54,624 nucleotides of DNA from JAQXDR01 sp038138625. Its GTDB lineage: Bacteria > Pseudomonadota > Alphaproteobacteria > Rhodobacterales > Rhodobacteraceae. Under the pieces are notes generated by a model. The model searched no databases. It was not told the DNA's origin and saw nothing but the letters and a program-made list of their open reading frames with translations. Where the stretch lies: NCBI GenBank assembly GCA_038138625.1, contig JAYQEA010000008.1, positions 1-54,624 of the forward strand. Reading direction: 5' to 3'. Position numbers and translations under genes: made by a program. This document shows, piece after piece, positions 34,555-42,621 of the stretch; the first letter of the stretch is position 1, and the number at the start of each line of letters is the position of its first letter.

Positions 34555-35400
34555 ATGACCCAACCTCCGCCCGATGCAGACGCGCGCCGCGCAATCGCTC
34601 CTGTAATCTGCTATCCCCCTGATACCTTGCCCGTGCCGTCAATGGCAGTTTATCAAGAGGCACTTGCAGGCGCCAATGTAACGGAAACAATCACCGTTTC
34701 CGCACGTGATGCAGCGGTGTTTCGTGCGAGGGCAGGGCAATTTTTCCGCATTCGCTCTGTCGAAGGGCCACAGGTCGGTGATTTGAACCTGTGGAATATG
34801 AATGATCTGTCCGAACGATTTTATTCGGGGAAAACGCGCGCTTTACATGGCACGCATGTCACAACAGGAGAGCGTCTTTGGTCCAGCCTACCGACCTTGC
34901 GGGCTATGGCAACAATTGTTCAGGATTCCTTGGATTGGTATGGCATCGACAGTTTTGGTGGATCAGTTCACGATGTTATCGGAACCCGCTGTGACCCTTA
35001 CACGGGTAACCTTTTGTCTGGTACGCACTATCATCATTGCTGCCATTCCAATCTGACCCGTGCCCTGGCTGACGCAACGGGGATGACGCTTGCCCAAGCA
35101 GAACCTCATGTGCATGACGTGTTGAATGTGTTCATGTGCACAGGCTTTACCCGCGAGACTGGCCAGTATTTCATGAAGGCCACACCGGTTCGTCCGGGAG
35201 ACAGCTTAACCTTATTTGCCGAGATTGATTTGCTGGGGGCCCTGTCGGCCTGTCCGGGCGGTGATTGCAGTTCCTCTCACAGTTCGGATGCTGCGAAATG
35301 TTACCCCCTTGAAATTGATATCCTGACGCCCGCAACGGGGGCTTTGGGCGATTGGCAAAGCCCTTTGCCTAATGGCTACAATGGTACCCACGGGCGATAG
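34555..35400 (+). CDS. DUF1989 (urea carboxylase-associated) family protein
   Basis: The 281-residue protein has the DUF1989 pattern: FRARAGQFFRIRSVEGPQVG, DLNLWNMND, then the Cys/His-rich metal region (GTRCDPYTG, HYHHCCHSN) and CPGGDCSSSHS near the C-terminus. The family includes urea carboxylase-associated proteins and the carboxyguanidine deiminase subunits CgdA and CgdB; many standalone members have no known role. No carboxylase or amidohydrolase lies next to it. The closest neighbour is a convergent SHMT-like gene. Function beyond the family is not assigned. Confidence 0.85.
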   Translation: MTQPPPDADARRAIAPVICYPPDTLPVPSMAVYQEALAGANVTETITVSARDAAVFRARAGQFFRIRSVEGPQVGDLNLWNMNDLSERFYSGKTRALHGTHVTTGERLWSSLPTLRAMATIVQDSLDWYGIDSFGGSVHDVIGTRCDPYTGNLLSGTHYHHCCHSNLTRALADATGMTLAQAEPHVHDVLNVFMCTGFTRETGQYFMKATPVRPGDSLTLFAEIDLLGALSACPGGDCSSSHSSDAAKCYPLEIDILTPATGALGDWQSPLPNGYNGTHGR

Positions 35401-35446
35401 ACGTATGTCAGATGGCGTGGGATCGTGCTGGCCATGATCTTTCGCT

Positions 35447-36772
35447 CTATGGAAGTACGTAGTGGAGACGAGAAAACTGTCGTCTCCAATCTGAGATTTC
35501 TGGTGAAAGATCTTCTGGTGTCGTGCTGGACAAGGCGCGCGCCAACATGTCCGCCAGTCGAGGGGCATGATCGCTGGTCATACCCCATCTGACCAATTCG
35601 GGCGTCCCTATGCGTAGACCATTCAAATCGCCTTGGATTGGGGTCAAAGGCAAGCCTATTCCGCAGGCCAGCAATCCTGCATGACGCAGGTGACGGCTGA
35701 TGGTCTGGCCCCCACCGTATCTGTGGGCTGCGATTGCAAATTGATGTGATTGCGTGGGTGTTCCGCCAGAAGGGCAATAGACAGGCACATCCCGGTCCAA
35801 CAATTCTGAGGCCAAACGTTTGGCCAGACTGATCATGGTGCCCGCATAGCCCGCACCGAGAGCTTGCCAATCAGCGAGACACACCGCCAGCGCCGCTGTC
35901 TTGGCGACATCGAAATTTGCCGTCAATCCGGGAAAAGCGATTGCGTCAAGGCGTTGGGCCAAGGTGACGTCATTGGTCACGATCAATCCCGAGGGTGGCC
36001 CTCCTAAACTTTTATACGTGCTCATTGTCATGACATCCGCGCCTTCGTGGAGTGGGTTGGGCCATTGACCGCCCGCTATGATGCCGCACTGGTGGGCGGC
36101 ATCGAATAAAATACTGGCGCCGACGTCATCTGCAATCTTTCGGATTTGCGCAACAGGGTGCGGGGTAAGGTTCAACGACCCCCCAATTGTGATTAATTTT
36201 GGTCGCACCTCATACGCTTTTTGTGCCAACGCGTCGGTATCTACCGTGTAGCCATCAGATGCCACCGGGGCCTCGTGGATTTGCACACCGTATAACCCTG
36301 CTGCTCCGGCAGAGTGATGCGTGACGTGACCGCCGATTGATCCAGGGGGCACAATAATGGAATCGCCCGGCTGACAGAGCGCCATAAAACAATATAAATT
36401 TGCCAATGCCCCCGATCCAACACGAATTTCAGCGAAATTGGCGTTGAAGACCGAACATGCAAGCTCTGTGGCGATGACCTCGATTTCCTCGATGGCCTCT
36501 AATCCCATTTCATACTTGTCACCAGGCGCCCCCAAGGACGGTCGTGTGCCCAATCCGGCTGATAACAAGGCCTCGGCGCGCGGATTCATAGTGTTGGTGG
36601 CCGGATTAAGATTAAAGCAATCGCGTTCATGAATGCGGCGGGACCGAGCAGCCAGCGCTTCGATTTTGGATGCAATGTCCTGAGGCTTTGTTTCAGATGT
36701 CTCTGTTACGATCTTTTGCGATAGATCGTTACTTTTTTCGGATAACCAACTGCGGGGAAAAAGGGCGGGCAT
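35447..36772 (-). CDS. Divergent serine hydroxymethyltransferase-like PLP enzyme
   Basis: The ATG at 36772 follows CAGGAG and gives 441 residues; a longer frame to 36808 has no ribosome site. The fold is that of SHMT: N-terminal arm with DCFNLNPATNTMNP, ALANLYCFMALCQPGDSI, Asp224-His227 (FDAAHQCG) and the PLP lysine Lys254. Ordinary SHMT has a THK or SHK motif; this protein reads STYKSLGGPPSG, so a Tyr replaces the conserved His before the Lys. It may be a specialised hydroxymethyltransferase (for example alpha-methylserine type) or aldolase, and is not the housekeeping glyA. Its neighbour is the convergent DUF1989 gene. Confidence 0.8.
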   Translation of the reverse strand: MPALFPRSWLSEKSNDLSQKIVTETSETKPQDIASKIEALAARSRRIHERDCFNLNPATNTMNPRAEALLSAGLGTRPSLGAPGDKYEMGLEAIEEIEVIATELACSVFNANFAEIRVGSGALANLYCFMALCQPGDSIIVPPGSIGGHVTHHSAGAAGLYGVQIHEAPVASDGYTVDTDALAQKAYEVRPKLITIGGSLNLTPHPVAQIRKIADDVGASILFDAAHQCGIIAGGQWPNPLHEGADVMTMSTYKSLGGPPSGLIVTNDVTLAQRLDAIAFPGLTANFDVAKTAALAVCLADWQALGAGYAGTMISLAKRLASELLDRDVPVYCPSGGTPTQSHQFAIAAHRYGGGQTISRHLRHAGLLACGIGLPLTPIQGDLNGLRIGTPELVRWGMTSDHAPRLADMLARALSSTTPEDLSPEISDWRRQFSRLHYVLP

Positions 36773-37204
36773 ACGGGCTCCTGTGAATGGGTGGTAATGC
36801 CTTGGCACAAAGTAGCTCGAAAGGCCTCTATTGTCCCCAATGGCTCAATAATTATTGGCCCAAATCTATCGTGGCAATTGGGATGCGACAATATTCGAAT
36901 GAAACCGAGCGGTACAGATATTCTTTAACGCATACAAAAAATGATACTCGCAAGGATGCATATGATTTCGTTTGATATGAAAATTGAGATCAGTGCGCGA
37001 TTACTTGTTTGGTGTCGGAAAAGAATAAACTACCTCTTAATTCAGCTTTTGCGATTATTGTGATACGTCCAGAGTGTTTCTTTTTGGTGCAGACTCTAAA
37101 TTACGTCATAATCCGATGACGAAAGTATTCAAAAGTATAGCGCGCCTATTCCTCCGGACTGAATAATGTTACAAGCGGGAGAATAGGTATTGTCCTCGAT
37201 TTAT
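36773..37204. other. Intergenic region between SHMT-like gene and deoD
   Basis: This AT-rich stretch of about 430 bases holds the promoter of the SHMT-like gene and the 3' flank of deoD. I see no gene, RNA or convincing terminator. Confidence 0.5.
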
Positions 37205-37909
37205 TCAGGTAAAAGCTGCATCCAAGGCTATTTCTACCATATCACCAAAGCTGCGCTCGCGATCCTCAGATGGCAACGCTTCATGAGTCACAAGATGATC
37301 CGAAACGGTTAATACCGCCAAAGCGCGCGCGCCATAGCGGGCAGCCAGAATATATAACTCGGCGGCTTCCATTTCGACTCCCAGAATACCATGCCGCTGC
37401 ATTTGAGTGTTCAAATCAGGGCGTTCATCGTAGAAAACATCAGATGAATAAATGCCGCCGACATGGATGCCTACATCCCGTGTCTCTGCGGACGCGGCGG
37501 CGGCTTTCAAAAGATCCCAATCCGCAGCTGGTGCAAACTGCAATTCACGAAAAATTCCCCGCGATGGCGTCGACAAAGTGCTTGCCGTCATTGCTAAAAT
37601 TATATCACGCAGTTTGACATGCGGCTGCATACCGCCACATGAACCAATACGGATTAGGGTTTTTGCGCCAAAGTCTTTCAGTAACTCGTTAGCATATATG
37701 GAAAGGGACGGCATCCCCATACCCGACCCTTGGATTGTAACGTCATGCCCATTCCAAGTCCCTGTATAGCCGAGCATTCCTCGAACTTCGTTGATGCATC
37801 GGGGATTTGTCAAAAACCGTTCGGCGGCCCACCGTGCTCTGTAGGGATCACCCGGCATGAGCACAGTTTCTGCGATGTCATCTGGTGCGGCGCCTATATG
37901 AATCGTCAC
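37205..37909 (-). CDS. deoD: Purine nucleoside phosphorylase (DeoD type)
   Basis: Starting at the GTG at 37907-37909, two bases after the H-NS stop, the protein has 234 residues, the normal length for hexameric DeoD. Signatures are TIHIGAAPDDIAETVLMPGD (His4, Gly20), the phosphate site Arg24 (PYRARW), GSGMGMPSLSIYANEL, GVEMEAAELY and the catalytic SDH. It splits purine nucleosides with phosphate. A longer frame runs back into the H-NS gene and is not used. The unusual pairing with an H-NS gene implies co-transcription. Confidence 0.9.
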   Translation of the reverse strand: MTIHIGAAPDDIAETVLMPGDPYRARWAAERFLTNPRCINEVRGMLGYTGTWNGHDVTIQGSGMGMPSLSIYANELLKDFGAKTLIRIGSCGGMQPHVKLRDIILAMTASTLSTPSRGIFRELQFAPAADWDLLKAAAASAETRDVGIHVGGIYSSDVFYDERPDLNTQMQRHGILGVEMEAAELYILAARYGARALAVLTVSDHLVTHEALPSEDRERSFGDMVEIALDAAFT

Positions 37910-37911
37910 GT

Positions 37912-38217
37912 TCAGATCTCGAGATCGTCTAGGGACTTTCCTGACTCCAGAGCGCCAAGCACCCAGTTTGGCTTGCGGCCGCGCCCTGTCCAAGTCTGGC
38001 TTGGATCGTCGGGGTTCACGTATTTCGCAACGCCCTTGTTGGATTTGGTTTCTGCAACCAGTTCGTCTAACGAAAATCCGTATACGCTCACGGCTTCTTC
38101 TGCCGCTTTGCGCGCTGCTGCTTTTTCACGGTCATCAATGGTCCGCAAAGCTTTTTCTACGTCGCTTTGTAATTTTAAAAGTTCTTTTTTGGAAAGTGAG
38201 TTTACTTCAACGGTCAT
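37912..38217 (-). CDS. H-NS/HvrA-family nucleoid protein
   Basis: The 101-residue protein has a coiled-coil N-terminal dimerisation part (about 8-50, rich in Lys/Glu/Ala) and the C-terminal DNA-binding core TWTGRGRKPNWV (about 75-86), the hallmark of H-NS-like proteins. HvrA of Rhodobacter belongs to this group. It probably binds AT-rich DNA and controls many genes. It is the first gene of a two-gene unit with deoD. Confidence 0.9.
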   Translation of the reverse strand: MTVEVNSLSKKELLKLQSDVEKALRTIDDREKAAARKAAEEAVSVYGFSLDELVAETKSNKGVAKYVNPDDPSQTWTGRGRKPNWVLGALESGKSLDDLEI

Positions 38218-38372
38218 TTTTTTACCCTTTTACAGCAAAAATCAAAGTTTCTAAGTGTCTTCCACCCGCAATTGTCGGGTAAAACCAAAATTTAAATTAA
38301 TCAAGTTTAATTGGTCCGTAAAGAAAATACAGACTAACGAGAACAAAAGCTTTGCAATATGGTAAATTGGTA

Positions 38373-40349
38373 TTATTCAGCCGCGACAGCTTCTGGGTCG
38401 GCGAGATGAATAATATCGGCCATAATTGCATTTAATTCGAAATCTTTGGGCGTATAGACCCGCGAAACGCCTATAGCGCTAAGATGTTTTGCGTCATCGT
38501 CTGGTATAATGCCGCCAACCAGTACGGGGATATGACCCAGGCCTGCGGATTTCAGACGAGTCATGACATCCTCGACCAAGGGTATATGGCTGCCGGACAA
38601 GATAGACAGTCCAATGACATGTGCCCCACGGGTTGCATGATCGACAATTTCTTCGGGCGTAAGTCGGATACCTCTATAATCAATGTCCATTCCGCAATCG
38701 CGTGCGCGGAAGGCTATTTGCTCTGCTCCATTTGAATGCCCATCCAATCCCGGCTTGCCAACAAGAAAGCGCAATCGTTGACCTAGTCGGTCACTGACGG
38801 CATCAACCGCTGAACGGAGTGTTTCGAGACCCTCGGTTTTGTTTGATACAGAGCGGCTGACCCCAGTGGGGCCGCGGTATTCACCATGAACCAGACGCAT
38901 CTGTGCCGCCCATTCTCCGGTCGTCACACCTGCGCGGGCGCAGGCAATAGATGCAGGCATGATATTCTCGTTTCGGGACGCGGCGGCGCGCAAATTGCTA
39001 AGCGCAGTGTCTACCGTTTCGGCGTCGCGTTCCGTACGCCATACCGCCAATCTATCGATCTGGTCCTGTTCCACCGCCGGATCGACAACCATTATGCCCC
39101 CGTCTTCGGTTTGCAACGGGCTGGGTTCCCCGTCCAACCACTTATTGACGCCGACGACGACGGTCTCATTGCGCTCAATGCGATTCATCCTTTCAGCATT
39201 GCTGTCCACAAGGCGCGCTTTCATGTAGTCAATTGCGCCGATAGCACCGCCCATCCCGTTGAGTTGTTCCAATTCGGATCGTGCACCGGCTTTCAATGAA
39301 TCGACTTTGGCATCCACCGCCGGGTTACCATCAAAAAGATCATCAAATTCCAGAAGGTCGGTTTCATAAGCCAAAATTTGCTGCATGCGCATAGACCACT
39401 GCTGGTCCCATGGCCGAGGAAGACCAAGTGCCTCGTTCCATGCGGGCAATTGCACGGCGCGTGCACGTGCGTTTTTCGACAAGGTCACCGCCAGCATTTC
39501 AATCAGGATTCGATACACGTTGTTTTCAGGTTGTTGCTCGGTCAACCCAAGTGAGTTTACCTGCACACCGTATCTGAATCTGCGATACTTAGGGTTCTTT
39601 ACCTCATAACGTTGCAGCAGGATCTCGTCCCAAAGATCGACGAAAGCCCGCATTTTGCACATTTCAGTGACAAAACGAATGCCTGCGTTTACAAAAAACG
39701 AGATCCGCCCGCATAGTGCAGGAAAATCCTGTGCCGGGACACGTGGGCGCAACTCATCCAAAACGGCAACAGCCGTGGACAGCGCGAATGCGAGTTCCTG
39801 TTCGGGTGTCGCGCCAGCCTCTTGTAGATGATACGAGCAAATGTTCATCGGGTTCCACTTGGGAACATGCGTATAGCAGTACTCAGCCACGTCCCCAATC
39901 ATCTTCAGGCTCGGTTTCGGGGGGCAGATATAGGTGCCGCGGGACAGATATTCCTTGATCAGGTCATTCTGTACAGTTCCCTGTAACTTCGTGATGTCGG
40001 CGCCTTGTTCTTCGGCAACGGCTATATACAACGCAAGCAGCCAGGGCGCGGTCGCATTTATGGTCATTGACGTGTTCATTGATTCAAGCGGGATTGAATC
40101 AAACAAGGTGCGCATGTCGCCAAGGTGGCAGATAGGCACGCCCACTTTGCCTACCTCGCCACGCGCCAATACATGGTCGCTGTCGTAGCCTGTTTGCGTG
40201 GGTAGATCGAATGCCACTGATAATCCGGTTTGGCCCTTGGCCAGGTTACCGCGGTATAATGTATTGGACGCTTTGGCAGTAGAATGGCCAGCATAGGTCC
40301 GGATCAGCCAAGGTTTGTCCGCAGGACGCGGTATGTTTTGATCTGTCAT
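38373..40349 (-). CDS. ecm: Ethylmalonyl-CoA mutase
   Basis: The 658-residue single-chain mutase has the acyl-CoA mutase TIM barrel (RTYAGHSTAKASNTLYRGNL, GLSVAFDLPTQTGYDSDH, SSYH-like ICSYHLQEAGA) and the C-terminal cobalamin domain with the DGHSNG motif (DxHxxG) and LSILSGSH. Length (about 660) and sequence style fit ethylmalonyl-CoA mutase, not the two-subunit methylmalonyl-CoA mutase. It converts (2R)-ethylmalonyl-CoA to methylsuccinyl-CoA in the pathway for acetyl-CoA assimilation. It is divergent from ccr, which makes its precursor, so both should be co-regulated. Confidence 0.93.
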   Translation of the reverse strand: MTDQNIPRPADKPWLIRTYAGHSTAKASNTLYRGNLAKGQTGLSVAFDLPTQTGYDSDHVLARGEVGKVGVPICHLGDMRTLFDSIPLESMNTSMTINATAPWLLALYIAVAEEQGADITKLQGTVQNDLIKEYLSRGTYICPPKPSLKMIGDVAEYCYTHVPKWNPMNICSYHLQEAGATPEQELAFALSTAVAVLDELRPRVPAQDFPALCGRISFFVNAGIRFVTEMCKMRAFVDLWDEILLQRYEVKNPKYRRFRYGVQVNSLGLTEQQPENNVYRILIEMLAVTLSKNARARAVQLPAWNEALGLPRPWDQQWSMRMQQILAYETDLLEFDDLFDGNPAVDAKVDSLKAGARSELEQLNGMGGAIGAIDYMKARLVDSNAERMNRIERNETVVVGVNKWLDGEPSPLQTEDGGIMVVDPAVEQDQIDRLAVWRTERDAETVDTALSNLRAAASRNENIMPASIACARAGVTTGEWAAQMRLVHGEYRGPTGVSRSVSNKTEGLETLRSAVDAVSDRLGQRLRFLVGKPGLDGHSNGAEQIAFRARDCGMDIDYRGIRLTPEEIVDHATRGAHVIGLSILSGSHIPLVEDVMTRLKSAGLGHIPVLVGGIIPDDDAKHLSAIGVSRVYTPKDFELNAIMADIIHLADPEAVAAE

Positions 40350-40752
40350 GGCGGGGCTCCCATGTTGTTGGCAATAATATTGCTTTAAATGCCGTCTAAG
40401 CGAAATTTAATGGCTCTGTCAATCCGCTGCGCTGCGGCGTTTCCGGAGGATTGGGTGAAATTTCACCACCGACCTCGTTTGCATCAATGAATAAAGAGCT
40501 GGGGGATTGCTCCTTCAGGTCATCTAATAATATGAAATTATTATAAAATAAATCTGTGATCGATTTTTGCAGGTATTCTTGGGGATCTGTATCTGTGATT
40601 TGGCATCAATTTTCGAAAACGCAAAAGTCATAAAATTTCAAAAAGTGGTCAAAAAACATTGCAATATTACTTTGCCATCAGTATTCCACAGTGAGAACTG
40701 CGATTCTGCGTCGCGGCATATTGTTGATGCTGAAAAAAAGATGGAGGCCCTG
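40350..40752. other. Divergent promoter region of ecm and ccr
   Basis: About 400 bases lie between the two divergent starts. The part near ccr is AT-rich with repeated TTATTATAAAATAA-like tracts. The perfect palindrome at 40455-40468 is the most obvious regulatory candidate. The open frame from 40567 is an upstream extension of ccr without family similarity. Confidence 0.6.
40455..40468. promoter_or_regulatory. 14-bp palindrome between ecm and ccr
   Basis: GGTGAAATTTCACC is perfectly symmetric. It is about 105 bases before the ecm start and 285 bases before ccr, so it is better placed for ecm control. The binding protein is unknown. Confidence 0.5.
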
Positions 40753-42039
40753 ATGGCATTGGACAGGCAAACCGGCATAGCCGAGTATCACGCTCCGGAA
40801 AAAGATCTGTACAACGTAGGCGAGATGCCTCCACTGGGACATGTACCCAAGAACATGTACGCATGGGCGATCAGACGCGATCGCCACGGTGATCCAGAGC
40901 AAAGCTTTCAACAAGAGGTCGTCCCAACATGGGAAATAGACAGCCATGAGGTACTGGTCCTGGTTATGGCTGCGGGTGTGAATTATAACGGCGTTTGGGC
41001 GGGTAAGGGCGTTCCGATCAGCCCTTTCGATGTGCATGGACAGGACCTTCACATCGCAGGATCCGACGCCTCGGGGATTGTTTGGGCTGTCGGCGACAAA
41101 GTGAAAAATTGGAAGGTCGGCGACGAGGTCGTGATTCATTGCAACCAAGACGACGGGGACGATGAAGAATGTAACGGTGGCGATCCGATGCTGTCGCCGT
41201 CACAACGGATTTGGGGATACGAGACAGGGGATGGCTCTTTTGCGCAATTCTGTCGAGCACAAGCGCAGCAGTTGATGCCACGGCCGAAACATCTGACATG
41301 GGAAGAAAGTGCCTGTTACACTTTGACGTTGGCGACGGCCTACAGAATGTTGTTTGGTCACCATCCGCACGAATTAAAGCCGGGACAGAATGTTTTGGTA
41401 TGGGGCGCCTCGGGGGGACTGGGATCATATGCGATCCAGTTGGCGAACACCGCCGGTGCCAATGCTATCGGTGTGATCTCTGACGAATCCAAACGCGACT
41501 TTGTCATGTCCATGGGTGCCAAGGGGGTGATCAACCGCAAAGACTTCAAATGTTGGGGACAACTGCCCACTGTCAATTCACCTGAATATAATACATGGCT
41601 CAAAGAGGCGCGTAAATTCGGCAAAGCCATCTGGGACATAACGGGCAAAGGCGTCAACGTCGATATGGTGTTTGAACACCCCGGTGAATCAACCTTCCCT
41701 GTGTCCACTCTTGTGGTCAAAAAAGGCGGTATGGTTGTCATCTGCGCGGGAACCACAGGATATAATACAACATTTGACGTACGCTACATGTGGATGCACC
41801 AAAAACGTCTCCAGGGCAGCCACTTTGCCAATCTCAAGCAAGCAGCATCCGCCAATCGCCTAATGGTGGAGCGTCGCTTGGACCCTTGCATGTCAGAAGT
41901 CTTCCCATGGGACGAGATACCGTCTGCGCACACCAAGATGATGAACAATCAGCACTTGCCCGGTAACATGTCAGTTCTCGTGCAGGCGCCCACAACAGGC
42001 TTACGTACGTTCGAAGACGCACTGAGTGCCGCTGGCTGA
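40753..42039 (+). CDS. ccr: Crotonyl-CoA carboxylase/reductase
   Basis: The ATG at 40753 follows GGAG at a six-base spacing and starts MALDRQTGIAEY, as in known Ccr proteins, giving 428 residues; the earlier ATG at 40741 lacks such a site. This is a medium-chain reductase with the Ccr signatures LYNVGEMPPLGHVPKNMYAW, AAGVNYNGVWAG, HCNQDDGDDEECNGGDPM and the NADPH site LVWGASGGLGSYAIQLA. It reductively carboxylates crotonyl-CoA to ethylmalonyl-CoA and is diagnostic of the ethylmalonyl-CoA pathway. A perfect terminator follows at 42059. Confidence 0.95.
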   Translation: MALDRQTGIAEYHAPEKDLYNVGEMPPLGHVPKNMYAWAIRRDRHGDPEQSFQQEVVPTWEIDSHEVLVLVMAAGVNYNGVWAGKGVPISPFDVHGQDLHIAGSDASGIVWAVGDKVKNWKVGDEVVIHCNQDDGDDEECNGGDPMLSPSQRIWGYETGDGSFAQFCRAQAQQLMPRPKHLTWEESACYTLTLATAYRMLFGHHPHELKPGQNVLVWGASGGLGSYAIQLANTAGANAIGVISDESKRDFVMSMGAKGVINRKDFKCWGQLPTVNSPEYNTWLKEARKFGKAIWDITGKGVNVDMVFEHPGESTFPVSTLVVKKGGMVVICAGTTGYNTTFDVRYMWMHQKRLQGSHFANLKQAASANRLMVERRLDPCMSEVFPWDEIPSAHTKMMNNQHLPGNMSVLVQAPTTGLRTFEDALSAAG

Positions 42040-42058
42040 GACAAGCGGGTCTTTTTCG

Positions 42059-42093
42059 ATGCGCGGCTCTTTGTAAAAGGCCGCGCATTTTTT
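42059..42093 (+). terminator. Rho-independent terminator of ccr
   Basis: ATGCGCGGC (42059-42067) pairs perfectly with GCCGCGCAT (42080-42088) and the stem runs into TTTTTT. It is 20 bases after the ccr stop. Confidence 0.9.
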
Positions 42094-42211
42094 GTATTTT
42101 GCGCACTGTTCGTATCTACAGCGTACGATTGCTTAACTATGGCAAGAAATTGGTTACGAATCATGTGGTATTGACACAGTGCTGCCACAAACTCACGTGT
42201 TGCGAGACCCT

Positions 42212-42385
42212 ATGACAAACAAATGGATTATTAATGTTATTGCTGACCTTGAACGGTTTGCCAAAGCCAACGGCCTACCCGAGCTTGCCTTTCAACTTGA
42301 TCGAACCCGTTTAACAGCCGAAGCGGAGCTGGAAATGGCCGACTATAAAGACACAGTATCTGAAGGCGATCAGGTTCGGCATTAA
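42212..42385 (+). CDS. Small conserved-looking protein, unknown function
   Basis: From the ATG at 42212 the protein has 57 residues, MTNKWIINVIADLERFAKAN followed by GLPELAFQLDRTRLTAEAEL. It is helical, soluble and acidic at the C-terminus. The composition, with Arg/Glu/Ala-rich amphipathic helices, is that of a real protein. I recognise similar short proteins in roseobacters but no function. The frame extends to 42179 with a weaker start. Confidence 0.6.
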   Translation: MTNKWIINVIADLERFAKANGLPELAFQLDRTRLTAEAELEMADYKDTVSEGDQVRH

Positions 42386-42621
42386 TACCTGATAGTGTTT
42401 TGCCTCTCGAGATGGTTCGTTCATTTTTGCGCACCGCAACCAAAGACATTCCGATCTCCCGGTAAGAGGCCATTTACACGCTCAGAGATTTTGGCCGGTT
42501 ACAGATAGAGGCGTGTGCCAACCGTTAGCGCCTTTATCATTCGGCTTGTCCTTGTGTGTTATTATTGGATTGTTGGTGCGTGTCTATGGCCCTTAGTGTT
42601 TAGGCCTTGTATGGTCCAAGC

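Noticed and set aside
40567..40752. N-terminal extension of Ccr by 62 residues
   Set aside because: The extension has no similarity to Ccr proteins, lies in the AT-rich promoter region, and the ATG at 40753 has the correct ribosome site and N-terminus.
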